Position numbers and translations under genes: made by a program
Part shown: piece after piece, positions 32,979-41,416 of the stretch
Position numbering within the stretch: position 1 is the first letter of the stretch
Layout: every line of letters begins with the position of its first letter
The notes under the pieces: generated by a model
Databases searched by the model: none
Told to the model about the DNA's origin: nothing
What the model saw: only the letters and a program-made list of their open reading frames with translations
Source of the DNA: Streptomyces sp. NBC_01669
Lineage (GTDB): Bacteria > Actinomycetota > Actinomycetes > Streptomycetales > Streptomycetaceae
Reading direction: 5' to 3'
Length of the DNA: 64,000 nucleotides
Assembly: GCF_026339735.1 (NCBI RefSeq)
Contig: NZ_JAPEQG010000001.1
Span: 1,364,001-1,428,000, forward strand

Positions 32979-35375
32979 GTGACGACGTCCATCGAAGGCA
33001 GGATCGCCGAGGAGCTCGGCGTACGCGAGCGGCAGGTGAAGGCGGCCGTCGAGCTGCTCGACGGCGGGTCGACCGTGCCGTTCATCGCGCGCTACCGCAA
33101 GGAAGCGACCGAGATGCTCGACGACGCGCAGCTGCGCACGCTCGAGGAGCGGTTGCGCTATCTGCGGGAGCTGGAGGATCGACGTTCGGCGATCCTCGAG
33201 TCCGTACGGGAGCAGGGCAAGCTGGACGAGGCTCTGGAGGCGCAGATCCGGGCGGCCGACACCAAGGCCCGTCTGGAGGACATCTATCTGCCGTTCAAGC
33301 CGAAGCGGCGGACGAAGGCGCAGATCGCCCGGGAGGCGGGGCTCGAACCGCTGGCCGAGGGTCTGCTCGGCGACCCGTCGGTCGACCCGCTCGCCGCGGC
33401 AGCTGCCTTCGTGGACGCCGACAAGGGCGTCGCGGACGCGGCGGCGGCGCTGGAGGGCGCCCGGGCGATCCTGACCGAGCGATTCTCGGAGGACGCGGAC
33501 CTGATCGGCGAGCTGCGTGAGCGCATGTGGTCGCGCGGGCGGCTGGCGGCGAAGGTGCGGGACGGCAAGGAAGAGGCCGGCGCGAAGTTCGCCGACTACT
33601 TCGACTTCGCCGAGCCGTTCACCGCGCTGCCCTCGCACCGGGTGCTCGCGATGCTCCGGGGCGAGAAGGAGGACGTGCTCGACCTGGTCCTGGAGCCGGA
33701 GGAGCCGTCGGACGAGCCGGGCCCTTCGACGTACGAGAACATGGTCGCCCGGCGCTTCGGCGTGGCCGACCGGGGCCGCCCCGGCGACAAGTGGCTCGGC
33801 GACACGGTGCGGTGGGCGTGGCGGACCCGGATCCTCGTCCACCTCGGGATCGATCTGCGGCTGCGACTGAGGACGGCGGCGGAGGACGAGGCGGTACGGG
33901 TCTTCGCCTCGAACCTGCGCGATCTGCTGCTCGCCGCGCCGGCCGGAACGCGCGCCACGCTGGGGCTCGACCCCGGTTTCCGTACGGGTGTGAAGGTCGC
34001 CGTCGTCGACGCGACCGGCAAGGTCGTCGCGACGGACGTCATCTACCCGCACGTCCCGGCGAACAAGTGGGACGAGTCCCTGGCCAAGCTGGAGCGGCTG
34101 GCGAAGGAGCACTCCGTCGACCTGATCGCGATCGGCAACGGCACGGCGTCCCGCGAGACGGACAAGCTCGCCGGTGAACTGTGCGAGAGGCACCCGGAGC
34201 TGAAGCTCACCAAGGTGATGGTGTCCGAGGCGGGCGCCTCGGTCTACTCGGCCTCCGCCTTCGCCTCCCAGGAACTCCCCGACATGGACGTGTCGTTGCG
34301 CGGTGCGGTGTCGATCGCGCGGCGTCTGCAGGACCCGCTGGCCGAGCTCGTGAAGATCGACCCGAAGTCGATCGGTGTCGGCCAGTACCAGCACGACCTG
34401 TCCGAAGTGAAGCTGTCCCGCTCGCTGGACGCGGTCGTCGAGGACTGTGTGAACGGTGTCGGCGTCGACGTCAACACCGCGTCCGCCCCGTTGCTTTCGC
34501 GGGTCTCGGGCATCGGCTCCGGCCTCGCCGAGAACATCGTCGCGCACCGGGACGCGAACGGGCCCTTCCGGTCCCGGAAGGCGCTGAAGGATGTGGCGCG
34601 GCTGGGCCCGAAGGCGTACGAGCAGTGCGCGGGCTTCCTCCGGATCCGGGGCGACGACCCGCTCGACGCGTCGAGCGTGCACCCGGAGGCGTACCCGGTG
34701 GTGCGGCGGATGGCGAAGGCGGTGAGCGGCGAGGTCGCTGCGCTGGTCGGCAACTCGAGCGTGCTGCGGTCGCTGCGCGCCGACGACTTCGTGGACGAGA
34801 AGTTCGGTCTGCCGACGGTCACGGACATCCTGAAGGAGCTGGAGAAGCCGGGTCGCGACCCGCGGCCCGCGTTCAAGACGGCCACCTTCAAGGAGGGCGT
34901 CGAGAAGATCGGTGATCTGGCCCCCGGGATGGTGCTGGAGGGGGTCGTCACGAATGTCGCCGCGTTCGGGGCGTTCGTGGACATCGGTGTGCACCAGGAC
35001 GGTCTGGTGCATGTGTCGGCCATGTCGAAGACGTTCGTGAAGGATCCGCGGGATGTCGTGAAGCCGGGCGACATCGTGAAGGTGAAGGTGATGGACGTCG
35101 ACATCCCGCGGAAGCGGATCTCGCTGACGCTGCGGTTGGACGACGAGGCGGCACCGCAGGCTTCCGGCGGCGGCCAGGGCCGGCGCCGTGAGCGCGCCCA
35201 GGGCGCACGCCCGCCTCAGCAGCGCACCCCCCGCGAACGCAGAGACGGCGGAGGCGGCGCCCGCCAGGCGGCGGCCCCGGCCCCGGCCCCCACGAACAGT
35301 GCGATGGCCGACGCCCTACGCCGCGCGGGCCTGGCGGACGGCGGCAGCCCCAGGGACCGCCGCGGCAAGCGCTGA
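32979..35375 (+). CDS. Tex-family RNA-binding transcription accessory protein
   Basis: A 798-residue Tex protein. Order of parts: N-terminal helical Tex domain (residues 1-190); YqgF/RNase H-like fold (about 320-450, with LGLDPGFRTGVKVAVVDATG); helix-hairpin-helix region (about 490-560, VNTASAPLLSRVSGIG); and an S1 RNA-binding domain (about 645-715, GMVLEGVVTNVAAFGAFVDI). A basic, Gln/Arg-rich tail of about 70 residues ends the protein. Tex binds structured nucleic acids and affects transcription. The start is GTG with a weak ribosome site. Length is normal for the family. Confidence 0.95.
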   Translation: MTTSIEGRIAEELGVRERQVKAAVELLDGGSTVPFIARYRKEATEMLDDAQLRTLEERLRYLRELEDRRSAILESVREQGKLDEALEAQIRAADTKARLEDIYLPFKPKRRTKAQIAREAGLEPLAEGLLGDPSVDPLAAAAAFVDADKGVADAAAALEGARAILTERFSEDADLIGELRERMWSRGRLAAKVRDGKEEAGAKFADYFDFAEPFTALPSHRVLAMLRGEKEDVLDLVLEPEEPSDEPGPSTYENMVARRFGVADRGRPGDKWLGDTVRWAWRTRILVHLGIDLRLRLRTAAEDEAVRVFASNLRDLLLAAPAGTRATLGLDPGFRTGVKVAVVDATGKVVATDVIYPHVPANKWDESLAKLERLAKEHSVDLIAIGNGTASRETDKLAGELCERHPELKLTKVMVSEAGASVYSASAFASQELPDMDVSLRGAVSIARRLQDPLAELVKIDPKSIGVGQYQHDLSEVKLSRSLDAVVEDCVNGVGVDVNTASAPLLSRVSGIGSGLAENIVAHRDANGPFRSRKALKDVARLGPKAYEQCAGFLRIRGDDPLDASSVHPEAYPVVRRMAKAVSGEVAALVGNSSVLRSLRADDFVDEKFGLPTVTDILKELEKPGRDPRPAFKTATFKEGVEKIGDLAPGMVLEGVVTNVAAFGAFVDIGVHQDGLVHVSAMSKTFVKDPRDVVKPGDIVKVKVMDVDIPRKRISLTLRLDDEAAPQASGGGQGRRRERAQGARPPQQRTPRERRDGGGGARQAAAPAPAPTNSAMADALRRAGLADGGSPRDRRGKR

Positions 35376-35380
35376 CCAGG

Positions 35381-35421
35381 CCGGGGGCCGGGCCGGGTGA
35401 CGAGACCCGGCGGGCCCCCGG
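35381..35421 (+). terminator. Imperfect terminator directly after tex
   Basis: CCGGGGGCC...GCCGGGT pairs with ACCCGGC...GGGCCCCCGG around a GACGAG loop, with one bulge, starting six bases after the stop codon. Confidence 0.6.
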
Positions 35422-35536
35422 TGGGCCCACCCGGAATGCGCCGAGGGAACCGGCCGGGACCGGAGCCGGGCGCCCGCTGAGCACGCCGACCAGCCGGTGC
35501 ACCGTGCTGCTTCCCGCTGAGCTGCGCAGTTCCCGT

Positions 35537-35586
35537 ACGAGGGGCGGGCGCCCCAGGGTGTGCACCCTGGGGCGCCCGCCCCTCGT
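35537..35586. terminator. Bidirectional terminator between tex and the MFS gene
   Basis: A perfect 24-bp inverted repeat (35537-35560 against 35563-35586) with a two-base centre, lying between convergent genes. One of the longest stems in the window; it should stop transcription from both sides. The 282 bp between the genes otherwise contain only the hairpin just after tex. Confidence 0.85.
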
Positions 35587-35657
35587 TCGGGTGGCCACTA
35601 GTGCCGCGAGCGCGCGTGCTGGGCGGTGCGACGGGGCAAAGCTTGCCGGGAGGGGCA

Positions 35658-37139
35658 CTAGCCTCCGGCCACCCCCGCCGTCTCCTTCCGGTCCGCCCTT
35701 TCCCCGGTCGCGCGGAGCTGAAGCGACGCACGGTGGGCCGGGATCAGCAGGGCCACGAGGGCCGCGGCGAGGCAGAGGAGGGTGAGCAGGGCGAAGCCGT
35801 GGGTGTAGCCGGACTCGTACGGGAGCCCGGTCGGCTGGAGCCGGCCGGTGACCAGGATGCCGGTGACCGCGGCGCCGATGGAGCCGCCGATGGTGCGAAT
35901 GTTGGCGTTCATGCCGGTCGCAGCGCCGGTCTGCTCGGCCGGGACGCTGTGCACGATGAGGGTGGCCATGGAGGCGAACGCCAATCCGATGCCGAGGCCG
36001 AACACCCCGGCGGCCACGGAGACCTGCCAGACCTGTCCGTGCCAGACGGTGAGCAGTCCGCAGGAGACCGCACCGAGAGCCGCGCCGGTGACGAGCAGGC
36101 TCTTCGCGCCGACCACGGGAGCGAGGCGGCCACTGAGCACACCGGAGGCGAACATCGCGACCAGCATGGGCAGCATCAGCAGTCCGGCCCCGGTGACACT
36201 GGAGCCGAATCCGTACCCGGCGGCCGACGGGGTCTGTGCGAAGCCTGGCAGGAATGACCACACCGCGTACATGCCCGCCCCGAAGAGCAGTGCGGTCGCG
36301 TTGGTCGTCCACACCGGGTACAGCCGCATGATGCGCAGATCGATCAGCGGGTGTTCGGCCCGCGCCTCGGCGACCAGCCATGCAGCGAACAGCACGACGG
36401 CGACGCCGAACAGGCCGAGGACCCGGGCCGAGCCCCAGCCCCACGAGCTTGCCTGGCTCAGCGGCAGCAGCAGCGCCACCAGCCAGCCGGAGAGCAGGAT
36501 CGCACCGCTCCAGTTGACGCGGCCCTCGGCGCGCCGCGGCGACTCGGGCACGTACCGGAGGGCGATCGCGGCGGTCAGCGCGACCACGATCACCGGAAGC
36601 CAGAACAGCCAGCGGTAGTCGAGCGTGGCGACGATGGGCCCGGCGAGGACGATGCCGAAGCCACCGCCCGCGGCGATGACCGCGGACAGGTTGCTGATGC
36701 TGGCGCCGACCCGGGAGGCGTCGAACTCGTCCCGGATGATACCGAAGGACAGCGGGAAGAGGGCGCCGCCGATGCCCTGCACGACCCGCGCGACGATCAG
36801 GATGCCGATGTTGGGCGCGAGCGCGGCAAGCAGACAGCCGACGAGTACCGCGACCAGTGCGGCAACGAGCGTGCGCTTCTTGCCGATCAGGTCGCCGACG
36901 CGACCGAGGATCGGGGTGAAGATCGAGGCGGAGAGGAGATAGGCCGTCATCACCCAGGTCACCGTCGCCTGCGAGGTGTGCATGGCGTGCTGGACGGTGG
37001 GCAGGGCCGGTGCGATCAGAGACTGGAGGAGGGAGAACACACCCGCACCGGTCGCGAGGACGGCGAAGGTGACCCGGTTCGAGGAACGCGGTCGGGATGG
37101 AGCGGACAAAGTCGGCTTCTCTCTCGGGTATGCGGGCAT
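35658..37139 (-). CDS. MFS drug-efflux transporter, DHA2 (EmrB/QacA) type
   Basis: About 493 residues from the ATG at 37139; a TTG at 37109 (10 codons in) has a better-placed GAGAAG and may be the true start. Fourteen transmembrane helices can be traced. The family motif A-like loop GRVGDLIGKKRTL follows helix 2, and ARVVQGIGGALFPLSFGIIRDEF is the motif B/C region of proton-driven antiporters. It exports toxic hydrophobic compounds. It is divergent from a TetR gene 216 bp away, with operator half-sites between them, the usual arrangement for a repressed efflux pump. Confidence 0.92.
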   Translation of the reverse strand: MPAYPREKPTLSAPSRPRSSNRVTFAVLATGAGVFSLLQSLIAPALPTVQHAMHTSQATVTWVMTAYLLSASIFTPILGRVGDLIGKKRTLVAALVAVLVGCLLAALAPNIGILIVARVVQGIGGALFPLSFGIIRDEFDASRVGASISNLSAVIAAGGGFGIVLAGPIVATLDYRWLFWLPVIVVALTAAIALRYVPESPRRAEGRVNWSGAILLSGWLVALLLPLSQASSWGWGSARVLGLFGVAVVLFAAWLVAEARAEHPLIDLRIMRLYPVWTTNATALLFGAGMYAVWSFLPGFAQTPSAAGYGFGSSVTGAGLLMLPMLVAMFASGVLSGRLAPVVGAKSLLVTGAALGAVSCGLLTVWHGQVWQVSVAAGVFGLGIGLAFASMATLIVHSVPAEQTGAATGMNANIRTIGGSIGAAVTGILVTGRLQPTGLPYESGYTHGFALLTLLCLAAALVALLIPAHRASLQLRATGERADRKETAGVAGG

Positions 37140-37281
37140 GCCGTTTCTGCGGGTCGGCGGAAACCGGCCGTATGCACTGGTAGGGAGTGCGGGGTGCCCT
37201 GGGGGCACGGACGCGGGGCGCGGCCTCGCTGCCGCGTCCCGAAGGATGGGAGCCGTCGGGCACAGCCGACGCCGGAAGCCG

Positions 37282-37311
37282 CTCCACTGGTAAAGTGGAG
37301 GAGCACCTCCA
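37282..37311. promoter_or_regulatory. Three-half-site TetR-type operator between MFS and TetR genes
   Basis: CTCCACT (37283-37289) and AGTGGAG (37294-37300) form a 7-bp inverted repeat. The second half-site overlaps another, TGGAGG (37296-37301), paired with CCTCCA (37306-37311). The pattern fits one or two TetR dimers bound to overlapping sites, covering the promoter of the TetR gene and possibly that of the pump. Confidence 0.65.
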
Positions 37312-37355
37312 GATTAGCGGAGGCACCCCTCCGGTTCAAGTCAGGGAGACACAAG

Positions 37356-37925
37356 GTGGCGCACACCCCGGTGAGCGAGATCGTCGAGGCCCGGCGCCCG
37401 CGCCGAGCCGACGCCCGGCGCAACTACGACGCGCTGCTGAAGGCCGCCCGTGAGGCCTTCGCCGCCCAGGGCGCCGACGCCTCCCTGGAGGACATCGCGC
37501 GCCGCGCGGGCGTCGGCATCGGCACGCTGTACCGCAATTTCCCGACCCGCCTCCAGCTCTTCGAGGTCGTCTACGCGGACGAGGTCGACGCCCTGTGCAA
37601 GGTCGCCGACGAGGTCGCGGACGAGCCGCCGTGGCAGGCACTGACCGTCTGGCTGCGCCGCTTCGTCGAGTACATGGTCACCAAGCGGGCGATCCGCGAG
37701 GCGGTGGACGGCGAGTCCGATGTGTTCGTCTCCTGCCGCACCTCGATGTACGAGGCGGGCGGCCCGCTGTTCACGCGCGCCCAGGAAGCCGGCGAGATCC
37801 GGCCCGACATGTCCTTCGACGACCTGATCCGCATGGTCGCGGGCGTCACCGGGGCGTCGTACCCCACGACCGAACAGCGCGACCGCGTCCTGGAGATCGC
37901 CCTGGACGGCGTACGCACCCGCTGA
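37356..37925 (+). CDS. TetR-family transcriptional repressor
   Basis: A 189-residue regulator. The N-terminal HTH is DASLEDIARRAGVGIGTLYRNFPTR (about residues 45-70), and the C-terminal ligand domain is of the SbtR/TetR_C type (QALTVWLRRFVEYMVTKRAI). The start is GTG with GGGAG eight bases upstream. It is divergent from the DHA2 efflux pump and most likely represses both genes through the half-sites between them; the inducer is unknown. Its stop is three bases from the stop of the convergent ABC-F gene, so there is no room for a separate terminator. Confidence 0.93.
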   Translation: MAHTPVSEIVEARRPRRADARRNYDALLKAAREAFAAQGADASLEDIARRAGVGIGTLYRNFPTRLQLFEVVYADEVDALCKVADEVADEPPWQALTVWLRRFVEYMVTKRAIREAVDGESDVFVSCRTSMYEAGGPLFTRAQEAGEIRPDMSFDDLIRMVAGVTGASYPTTEQRDRVLEIALDGVRTR

Positions 37926-37928
37926 CCC

Positions 37929-39566
37929 TCAGCTCTCGGTGACCCTGCCCCCGTCCACCCGCAGCATGCGCGTGGTGCGGACGACGTCGAGCATCCGCCG
38001 GTCGTGCGTGACCAGCAGCAACGTCCCGGTGTACGAATCGAGCGCCGACTCCAGCTGCTCGATCGCGGGCAGGTCGAGGTGGTTCGTCGGCTCGTCGAGG
38101 ACCAGGAGGTTGACACCCTTGCCCTGAAGAAGGGCGAGGGCCGCGCGGGTCCGTTCGCCTGGGGAGAGAGTCGTGGCGGGCCGCATCACATGGTCCGCGC
38201 GCAGCCCGAACTTGGCGAGCAGCGTGCGGACATCGGCCGGTTCGGTCTCGGGGACGGCTGCGCAGAACGCCTCCAGCAAGGTCTCCGAGCCGTGGAACAG
38301 TTTCCGTGCCTGGTCCACCTCGCCCACCACCACGCCCGAGCCGAGCGTCGCATGGCCGGAGTCCAGCGGAAGACGGCCGAGCAGTGCCGCGAGGAGAGTG
38401 GACTTGCCGGCTCCGTTGGCGCCGGTGATCGCCACCCGGTCCGCCCAGTCGATCTGCAGCGACGCCGGCCCGAACGCGAAGTCGCCGCGCACGACCTGCG
38501 CCTCGCGGAGCGTGGCGACGACCGATCCGGAGCGCGGGGCCGTGGCGATCTCCATCCGCAGCTCCCACTCCTTGCGCGGCTCCTCGACGACATCGAGCCG
38601 TTCGATCATGCGCTGCGTCTGCCGGGCCTTCGCGGCCTGCTTCTCGCTCGCTTCGCTGCGGAACTTGCGGCCGATCTTGTCGGAGTCGGTGGCCTTGCGG
38701 CGGGCGTTCTTGACGCCCTTGTCCATCCAGCTGCGCTGCATCTGGGCGCGGCCTTCGAGGGCGGAGCGCTTGTCGGCGTACTCCTCGAACTCCTCACGGG
38801 CGTGCCTGCGGGCCCGGTCGCGCTCCTCAAGATAGGCCGCGTACCCACCGCCGTAGAGGTTGATCTGCTGCTGGGCGAGATCGAGTTCGAGGACCTTGGT
38901 GACCGTACGCATCAGGAACTCGCGGTCGTGGCTGATGACAACGGTGCCGGCGCGCAGCCCGGAGACGTACCGTTCCAGTCGCTCCAGTCCGTCCAGGTCC
39001 AGATCGTTGGTGGGCTCGTCGAGGAGGAAGACGTCGTACCGCGACAGAAGCAGCGAGGCGAGTCCGGCGCGGGCGGCCTGGCCACCGGAGAGCGCGGTCA
39101 TCGGCAGGTCGAGGCCGACGGTCAGACCGAGGTCGGCGGCGACCTCCTCGGCGCGCTCGTCGAGGTCGGCGCCACCGAGGGCCAGCCAGCGTTCGAGGGT
39201 TTCGGAGTACGCGTCGTCCGCCCCCGGTGCCTCGTCGACGAGGGCCTGGGTGGCGGCGTCCATCGCCGTCTGGGCGTCGGCGACGCCGGTCCGGCGGGCG
39301 AGGAACTCCCGCACTGTCTCGTCCGGACGGCGTTCCGGTTCCTGCGGAAGGTGGCCGACGGTGGCGGTGGGCGGGGAGAGCCGCAGCTCGCCCTCCTCCG
39401 GCCGGTCGAGCCCGGCGAGCAGCCGGAGCAGGGACGATTTTCCGGCTCCGTTGACTCCGACGAGACCGATCACGTCACCGGGTGCGACGACGAGGTCGAG
39501 TCCGGCGAAGAGTGTGCGGTCGCCGTGTCCGGCGGCGAGGTCCTTGGCGACGAGAGTGGCAGTCAT
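37929..39566 (-). CDS. ABC-F family ATPase (ribosome-associated type)
   Basis: A 545-residue protein with two ABC domains and no membrane segment, starting at the ATG 39566. First domain: Walker A GVNGAGKSSL, signature LSGGQ, Walker B VFLLDEPTN. Second: GANGAGKSTL, signature LSPGE, VLVLDEPTN. The basic linker between them (about residues 230-320) is the P-site tRNA interaction motif region, rich in Arg/Lys (HAREEFEEYADKR). ABC-F proteins act on the ribosome; some give resistance to macrolides, lincosamides or pleuromutilins. Which group this one belongs to is unclear. A TAGGAT -10 element and a large inverted repeat lie directly upstream. Confidence 0.92.
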   Translation of the reverse strand: MTATLVAKDLAAGHGDRTLFAGLDLVVAPGDVIGLVGVNGAGKSSLLRLLAGLDRPEEGELRLSPPTATVGHLPQEPERRPDETVREFLARRTGVADAQTAMDAATQALVDEAPGADDAYSETLERWLALGGADLDERAEEVAADLGLTVGLDLPMTALSGGQAARAGLASLLLSRYDVFLLDEPTNDLDLDGLERLERYVSGLRAGTVVISHDREFLMRTVTKVLELDLAQQQINLYGGGYAAYLEERDRARRHAREEFEEYADKRSALEGRAQMQRSWMDKGVKNARRKATDSDKIGRKFRSEASEKQAAKARQTQRMIERLDVVEEPRKEWELRMEIATAPRSGSVVATLREAQVVRGDFAFGPASLQIDWADRVAITGANGAGKSTLLAALLGRLPLDSGHATLGSGVVVGEVDQARKLFHGSETLLEAFCAAVPETEPADVRTLLAKFGLRADHVMRPATTLSPGERTRAALALLQGKGVNLLVLDEPTNHLDLPAIEQLESALDSYTGTLLLVTHDRRMLDVVRTTRMLRVDGGRVTES

Positions 39567-39576
39567 CAGGGTGTCG

Positions 39577-39631
39577 ATCCTAGCGACCTGGTGCACGACA
39601 GCGAGCGGGCTCTCTGTCGTGCACCAGGTCG
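39577..39631 (-). promoter_or_regulatory. Inverted repeat abutting the -10 of the ABC-F promoter
   Basis: On the minus strand TAGGAT (39582-39577) is ten bases before the ABC-F ATG. Immediately upstream is a perfect 18-bp inverted repeat, arms 39584-39601 and 39614-39631, with a 12-base loop. It could end transcription of the upstream methyltransferase gene, act as an operator covering the -35 region, or act as an attenuator; its position one base from the -10 fits an operator. Confidence 0.6.
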
Positions 39632-39663
39632 TAATCGGCGGACGGCTTCGCTCTCGACGGGTT

Positions 39664-40203
39664 TCAGAGCAGCCCGGCCAGTTTGTAAAGGGCGAGGGAG
39701 CCCGCCACGGCGACGTTCAGGCTCGCGCCTGTGCCGATCATCGGTATCTCCACGCACGTATCGAGGAGATCCAGGGCCTCGGGCGGGATGCCGTGCTGTT
39801 CATGGCCGAGAACGATCACGGTCGGTTGGCGGGCTGCGGGCAGGTCGGCGAGGCGAATCGCTTCCTCGGCCAGCTCGACGCCGACGATCCGCAGGCCGCG
39901 TTCGCGCTGCTTCCGCAACCAGCCGAGGGGATCGCCGGTCCAGTGGGTGCAGAGAGGTTCACGGAGGGTGTTGCCGCGGGCGAGGGCCTCGGGGACCCAG
40001 GGGAAGCGGGGAACGGTGAGGCAGGCGCCGACCGCGTCGCAGGTGCGGGCGAGGGTGCCGAGATTGGCGCCGTGCAGCGGCCAGAGCGGTGCTGCGTAGA
40101 GGTGGTCCCAGCAGGAGTGGGCGCGGGGGCGCCGGGTGCGGCGCAGTTCCGCGCGGGTGCGGGTGCGGATCGCGGGGGCGGGCTTGCCCCGGTCGCCGCT
40201 CAT
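39664..40203 (-). CDS. TrmH/SpoU-family RNA methyltransferase
   Basis: A 179-residue SPOUT methyltransferase. Motif 1 is HGANLGTLARTCDA, motif 2 is VLGHEQHGIP, and motif 3 is IPMIGTGASLNVAVAGSLALY, together forming the trefoil knot that binds SAM. A basic N-terminus of about 30 residues (TRTRAELRRTRRPR) may bind RNA. The likely substrate is a 2'-O-ribose in tRNA or rRNA. It is followed by a large inverted repeat and then the ABC-F gene; a link between an rRNA methylase and a ribosomal ABC-F would be typical of resistance or ribosome-protection loci but is not shown. Confidence 0.9.
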   Translation of the reverse strand: MSGDRGKPAPAIRTRTRAELRRTRRPRAHSCWDHLYAAPLWPLHGANLGTLARTCDAVGACLTVPRFPWVPEALARGNTLREPLCTHWTGDPLGWLRKQRERGLRIVGVELAEEAIRLADLPAARQPTVIVLGHEQHGIPPEALDLLDTCVEIPMIGTGASLNVAVAGSLALYKLAGLL

Positions 40204-40297
40204 CGCGGCACGGAGGCGGACCTCCTGGACGACTGGTGGTGCGTTCGAGGCATCGTGTGCGGCGATTGGCGGCTCGCCGGGGCCATCGACTCCGTGC

Positions 40298-41350
40298 TCA
40301 GTGGTGGACCATGGGTGCCACCAGGACGCTCCCGGTGGTGCGTGCCACGACGAAGGATTGTCCCTTGACGGCCCGTGTGTCCAGTGGAATTCGGTGCTGC
40401 CCCGGCTCCAGTACGCCGTCGAAGACCTCCTGCACGTGGGTGCGGTACAGCCGGTCGAGGCGGTACGCGACCAGGCTGACCCGGCAGGCCGAGGTGACGT
40501 CGACCTCGGCCGTGCCGTCCGCCGCCGTCAGCCGGACCAGGCGGCGCCGGGCCGGTGCGCTGCGGTCCAGTGCGTGCTGGATCTGGGCGACCAGCACCGG
40601 GATCACCGGGGCCAGGCCGTCCACGTAGGCGACGTCCGTGGCGGCCCGGGTGAACGCGTGACGCACGGCGGCGCGTTCGTCCTCGGTGATCGCCCGGCCG
40701 AAGGCCACGGCGCGGTAGCCGCGGAGTTCCTCGGCCGGCACCTGGGCGGCGTCCGCGGTGATGTCGGCGCCGATCCCGATGGTGCGGAGCGCGGCGGCGA
40801 GCTTGGCGAGTACGGCGACGCGAGCGCCGATGAGCAGCACGCGCTGCCCGGCGGGCGCGTCCGGGCCCGGTTCCGTGCCGTCCGCCGCCTCGGAGGGGAG
40901 AAGGCGTTCCAGTTCCTGCCGGTACTGGTCGCCGTCGAAGCGGAACGGCCCTGTCCCGTGGTAGCCACCCTGTTCCAGGTCGACGGCCTCGTATGTCTGC
41001 CAGGCGAAGTCGCGCCAGACGATGTCGGTGCCGTCGCGTTCGATGACGGCGGTGACCGCCCCGCATGCGAGGCTCTCGCACTCCGGACACCCGTAGATCA
41101 CATAGCGTCCGTCGGGCAGCGGGGCGTCCGCTTCGAGGAGCAGGCGCCGCACGTGGGTGGTGAAGATCGCGGGCGGTACGTCGGAGGCGAGCGGGGAGAC
41201 AGCGTCGAGGTCGGAGAGATGGAACAGCAGCGGACGGCCGTCGATGACGAAGTCCATGAAGTCCCGGTGCACCCGGTAGTCACCACTGGCCAGGACTCCA
41301 CCGGCTCGCATCGCCGGCGCAAGGCCGAAAGTCGCGTACTCGGCAGACAT
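40298..41350 (-). CDS. Uncharacterised protein with CxxC...C motif and Rossmann-like middle
   Basis: A 350-residue protein not assigned to a family. The N-terminal part (DFMDFVIDGRPLLFHLSDL) is followed by YGCPECESLACGAVTAVIE, where three Cys could bind a metal. The middle (about residues 175-265) looks like an alpha/beta Rossmann domain (RVLLIGARVAVLAKLAAALR). The last 70 residues are beta-rich. There is no signal peptide or membrane segment. It starts at the ATG 41350 and is divergent from the D-amino-acid oxidase gene, 66 bp away. Some databases call such proteins oxidoreductases; I cannot support that from motifs. Confidence 0.8.
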   Translation of the reverse strand: MSAEYATFGLAPAMRAGGVLASGDYRVHRDFMDFVIDGRPLLFHLSDLDAVSPLASDVPPAIFTTHVRRLLLEADAPLPDGRYVIYGCPECESLACGAVTAVIERDGTDIVWRDFAWQTYEAVDLEQGGYHGTGPFRFDGDQYRQELERLLPSEAADGTEPGPDAPAGQRVLLIGARVAVLAKLAAALRTIGIGADITADAAQVPAEELRGYRAVAFGRAITEDERAAVRHAFTRAATDVAYVDGLAPVIPVLVAQIQHALDRSAPARRRLVRLTAADGTAEVDVTSACRVSLVAYRLDRLYRTHVQEVFDGVLEPGQHRIPLDTRAVKGQSFVVARTTGSVLVAPMVHH

Positions 41351-41404
41351 GTTCCGAGTATTCCCAACGCGGACCTCTTGTGCGCACTGCAGCGCGGATT
41401 CCGT

Positions 41405-41410
41405 TAGCGT
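41405..41410 (+). promoter_or_regulatory. -10 element of leaderless D-amino-acid oxidase promoter
   Basis: TAGCGT ends six bases before the ATG at 41417, consistent with a leaderless transcript. No -35 at normal spacing; TTGTGC is too far upstream. Confidence 0.45.
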
Positions 41411-41416
41411 CCGGCC

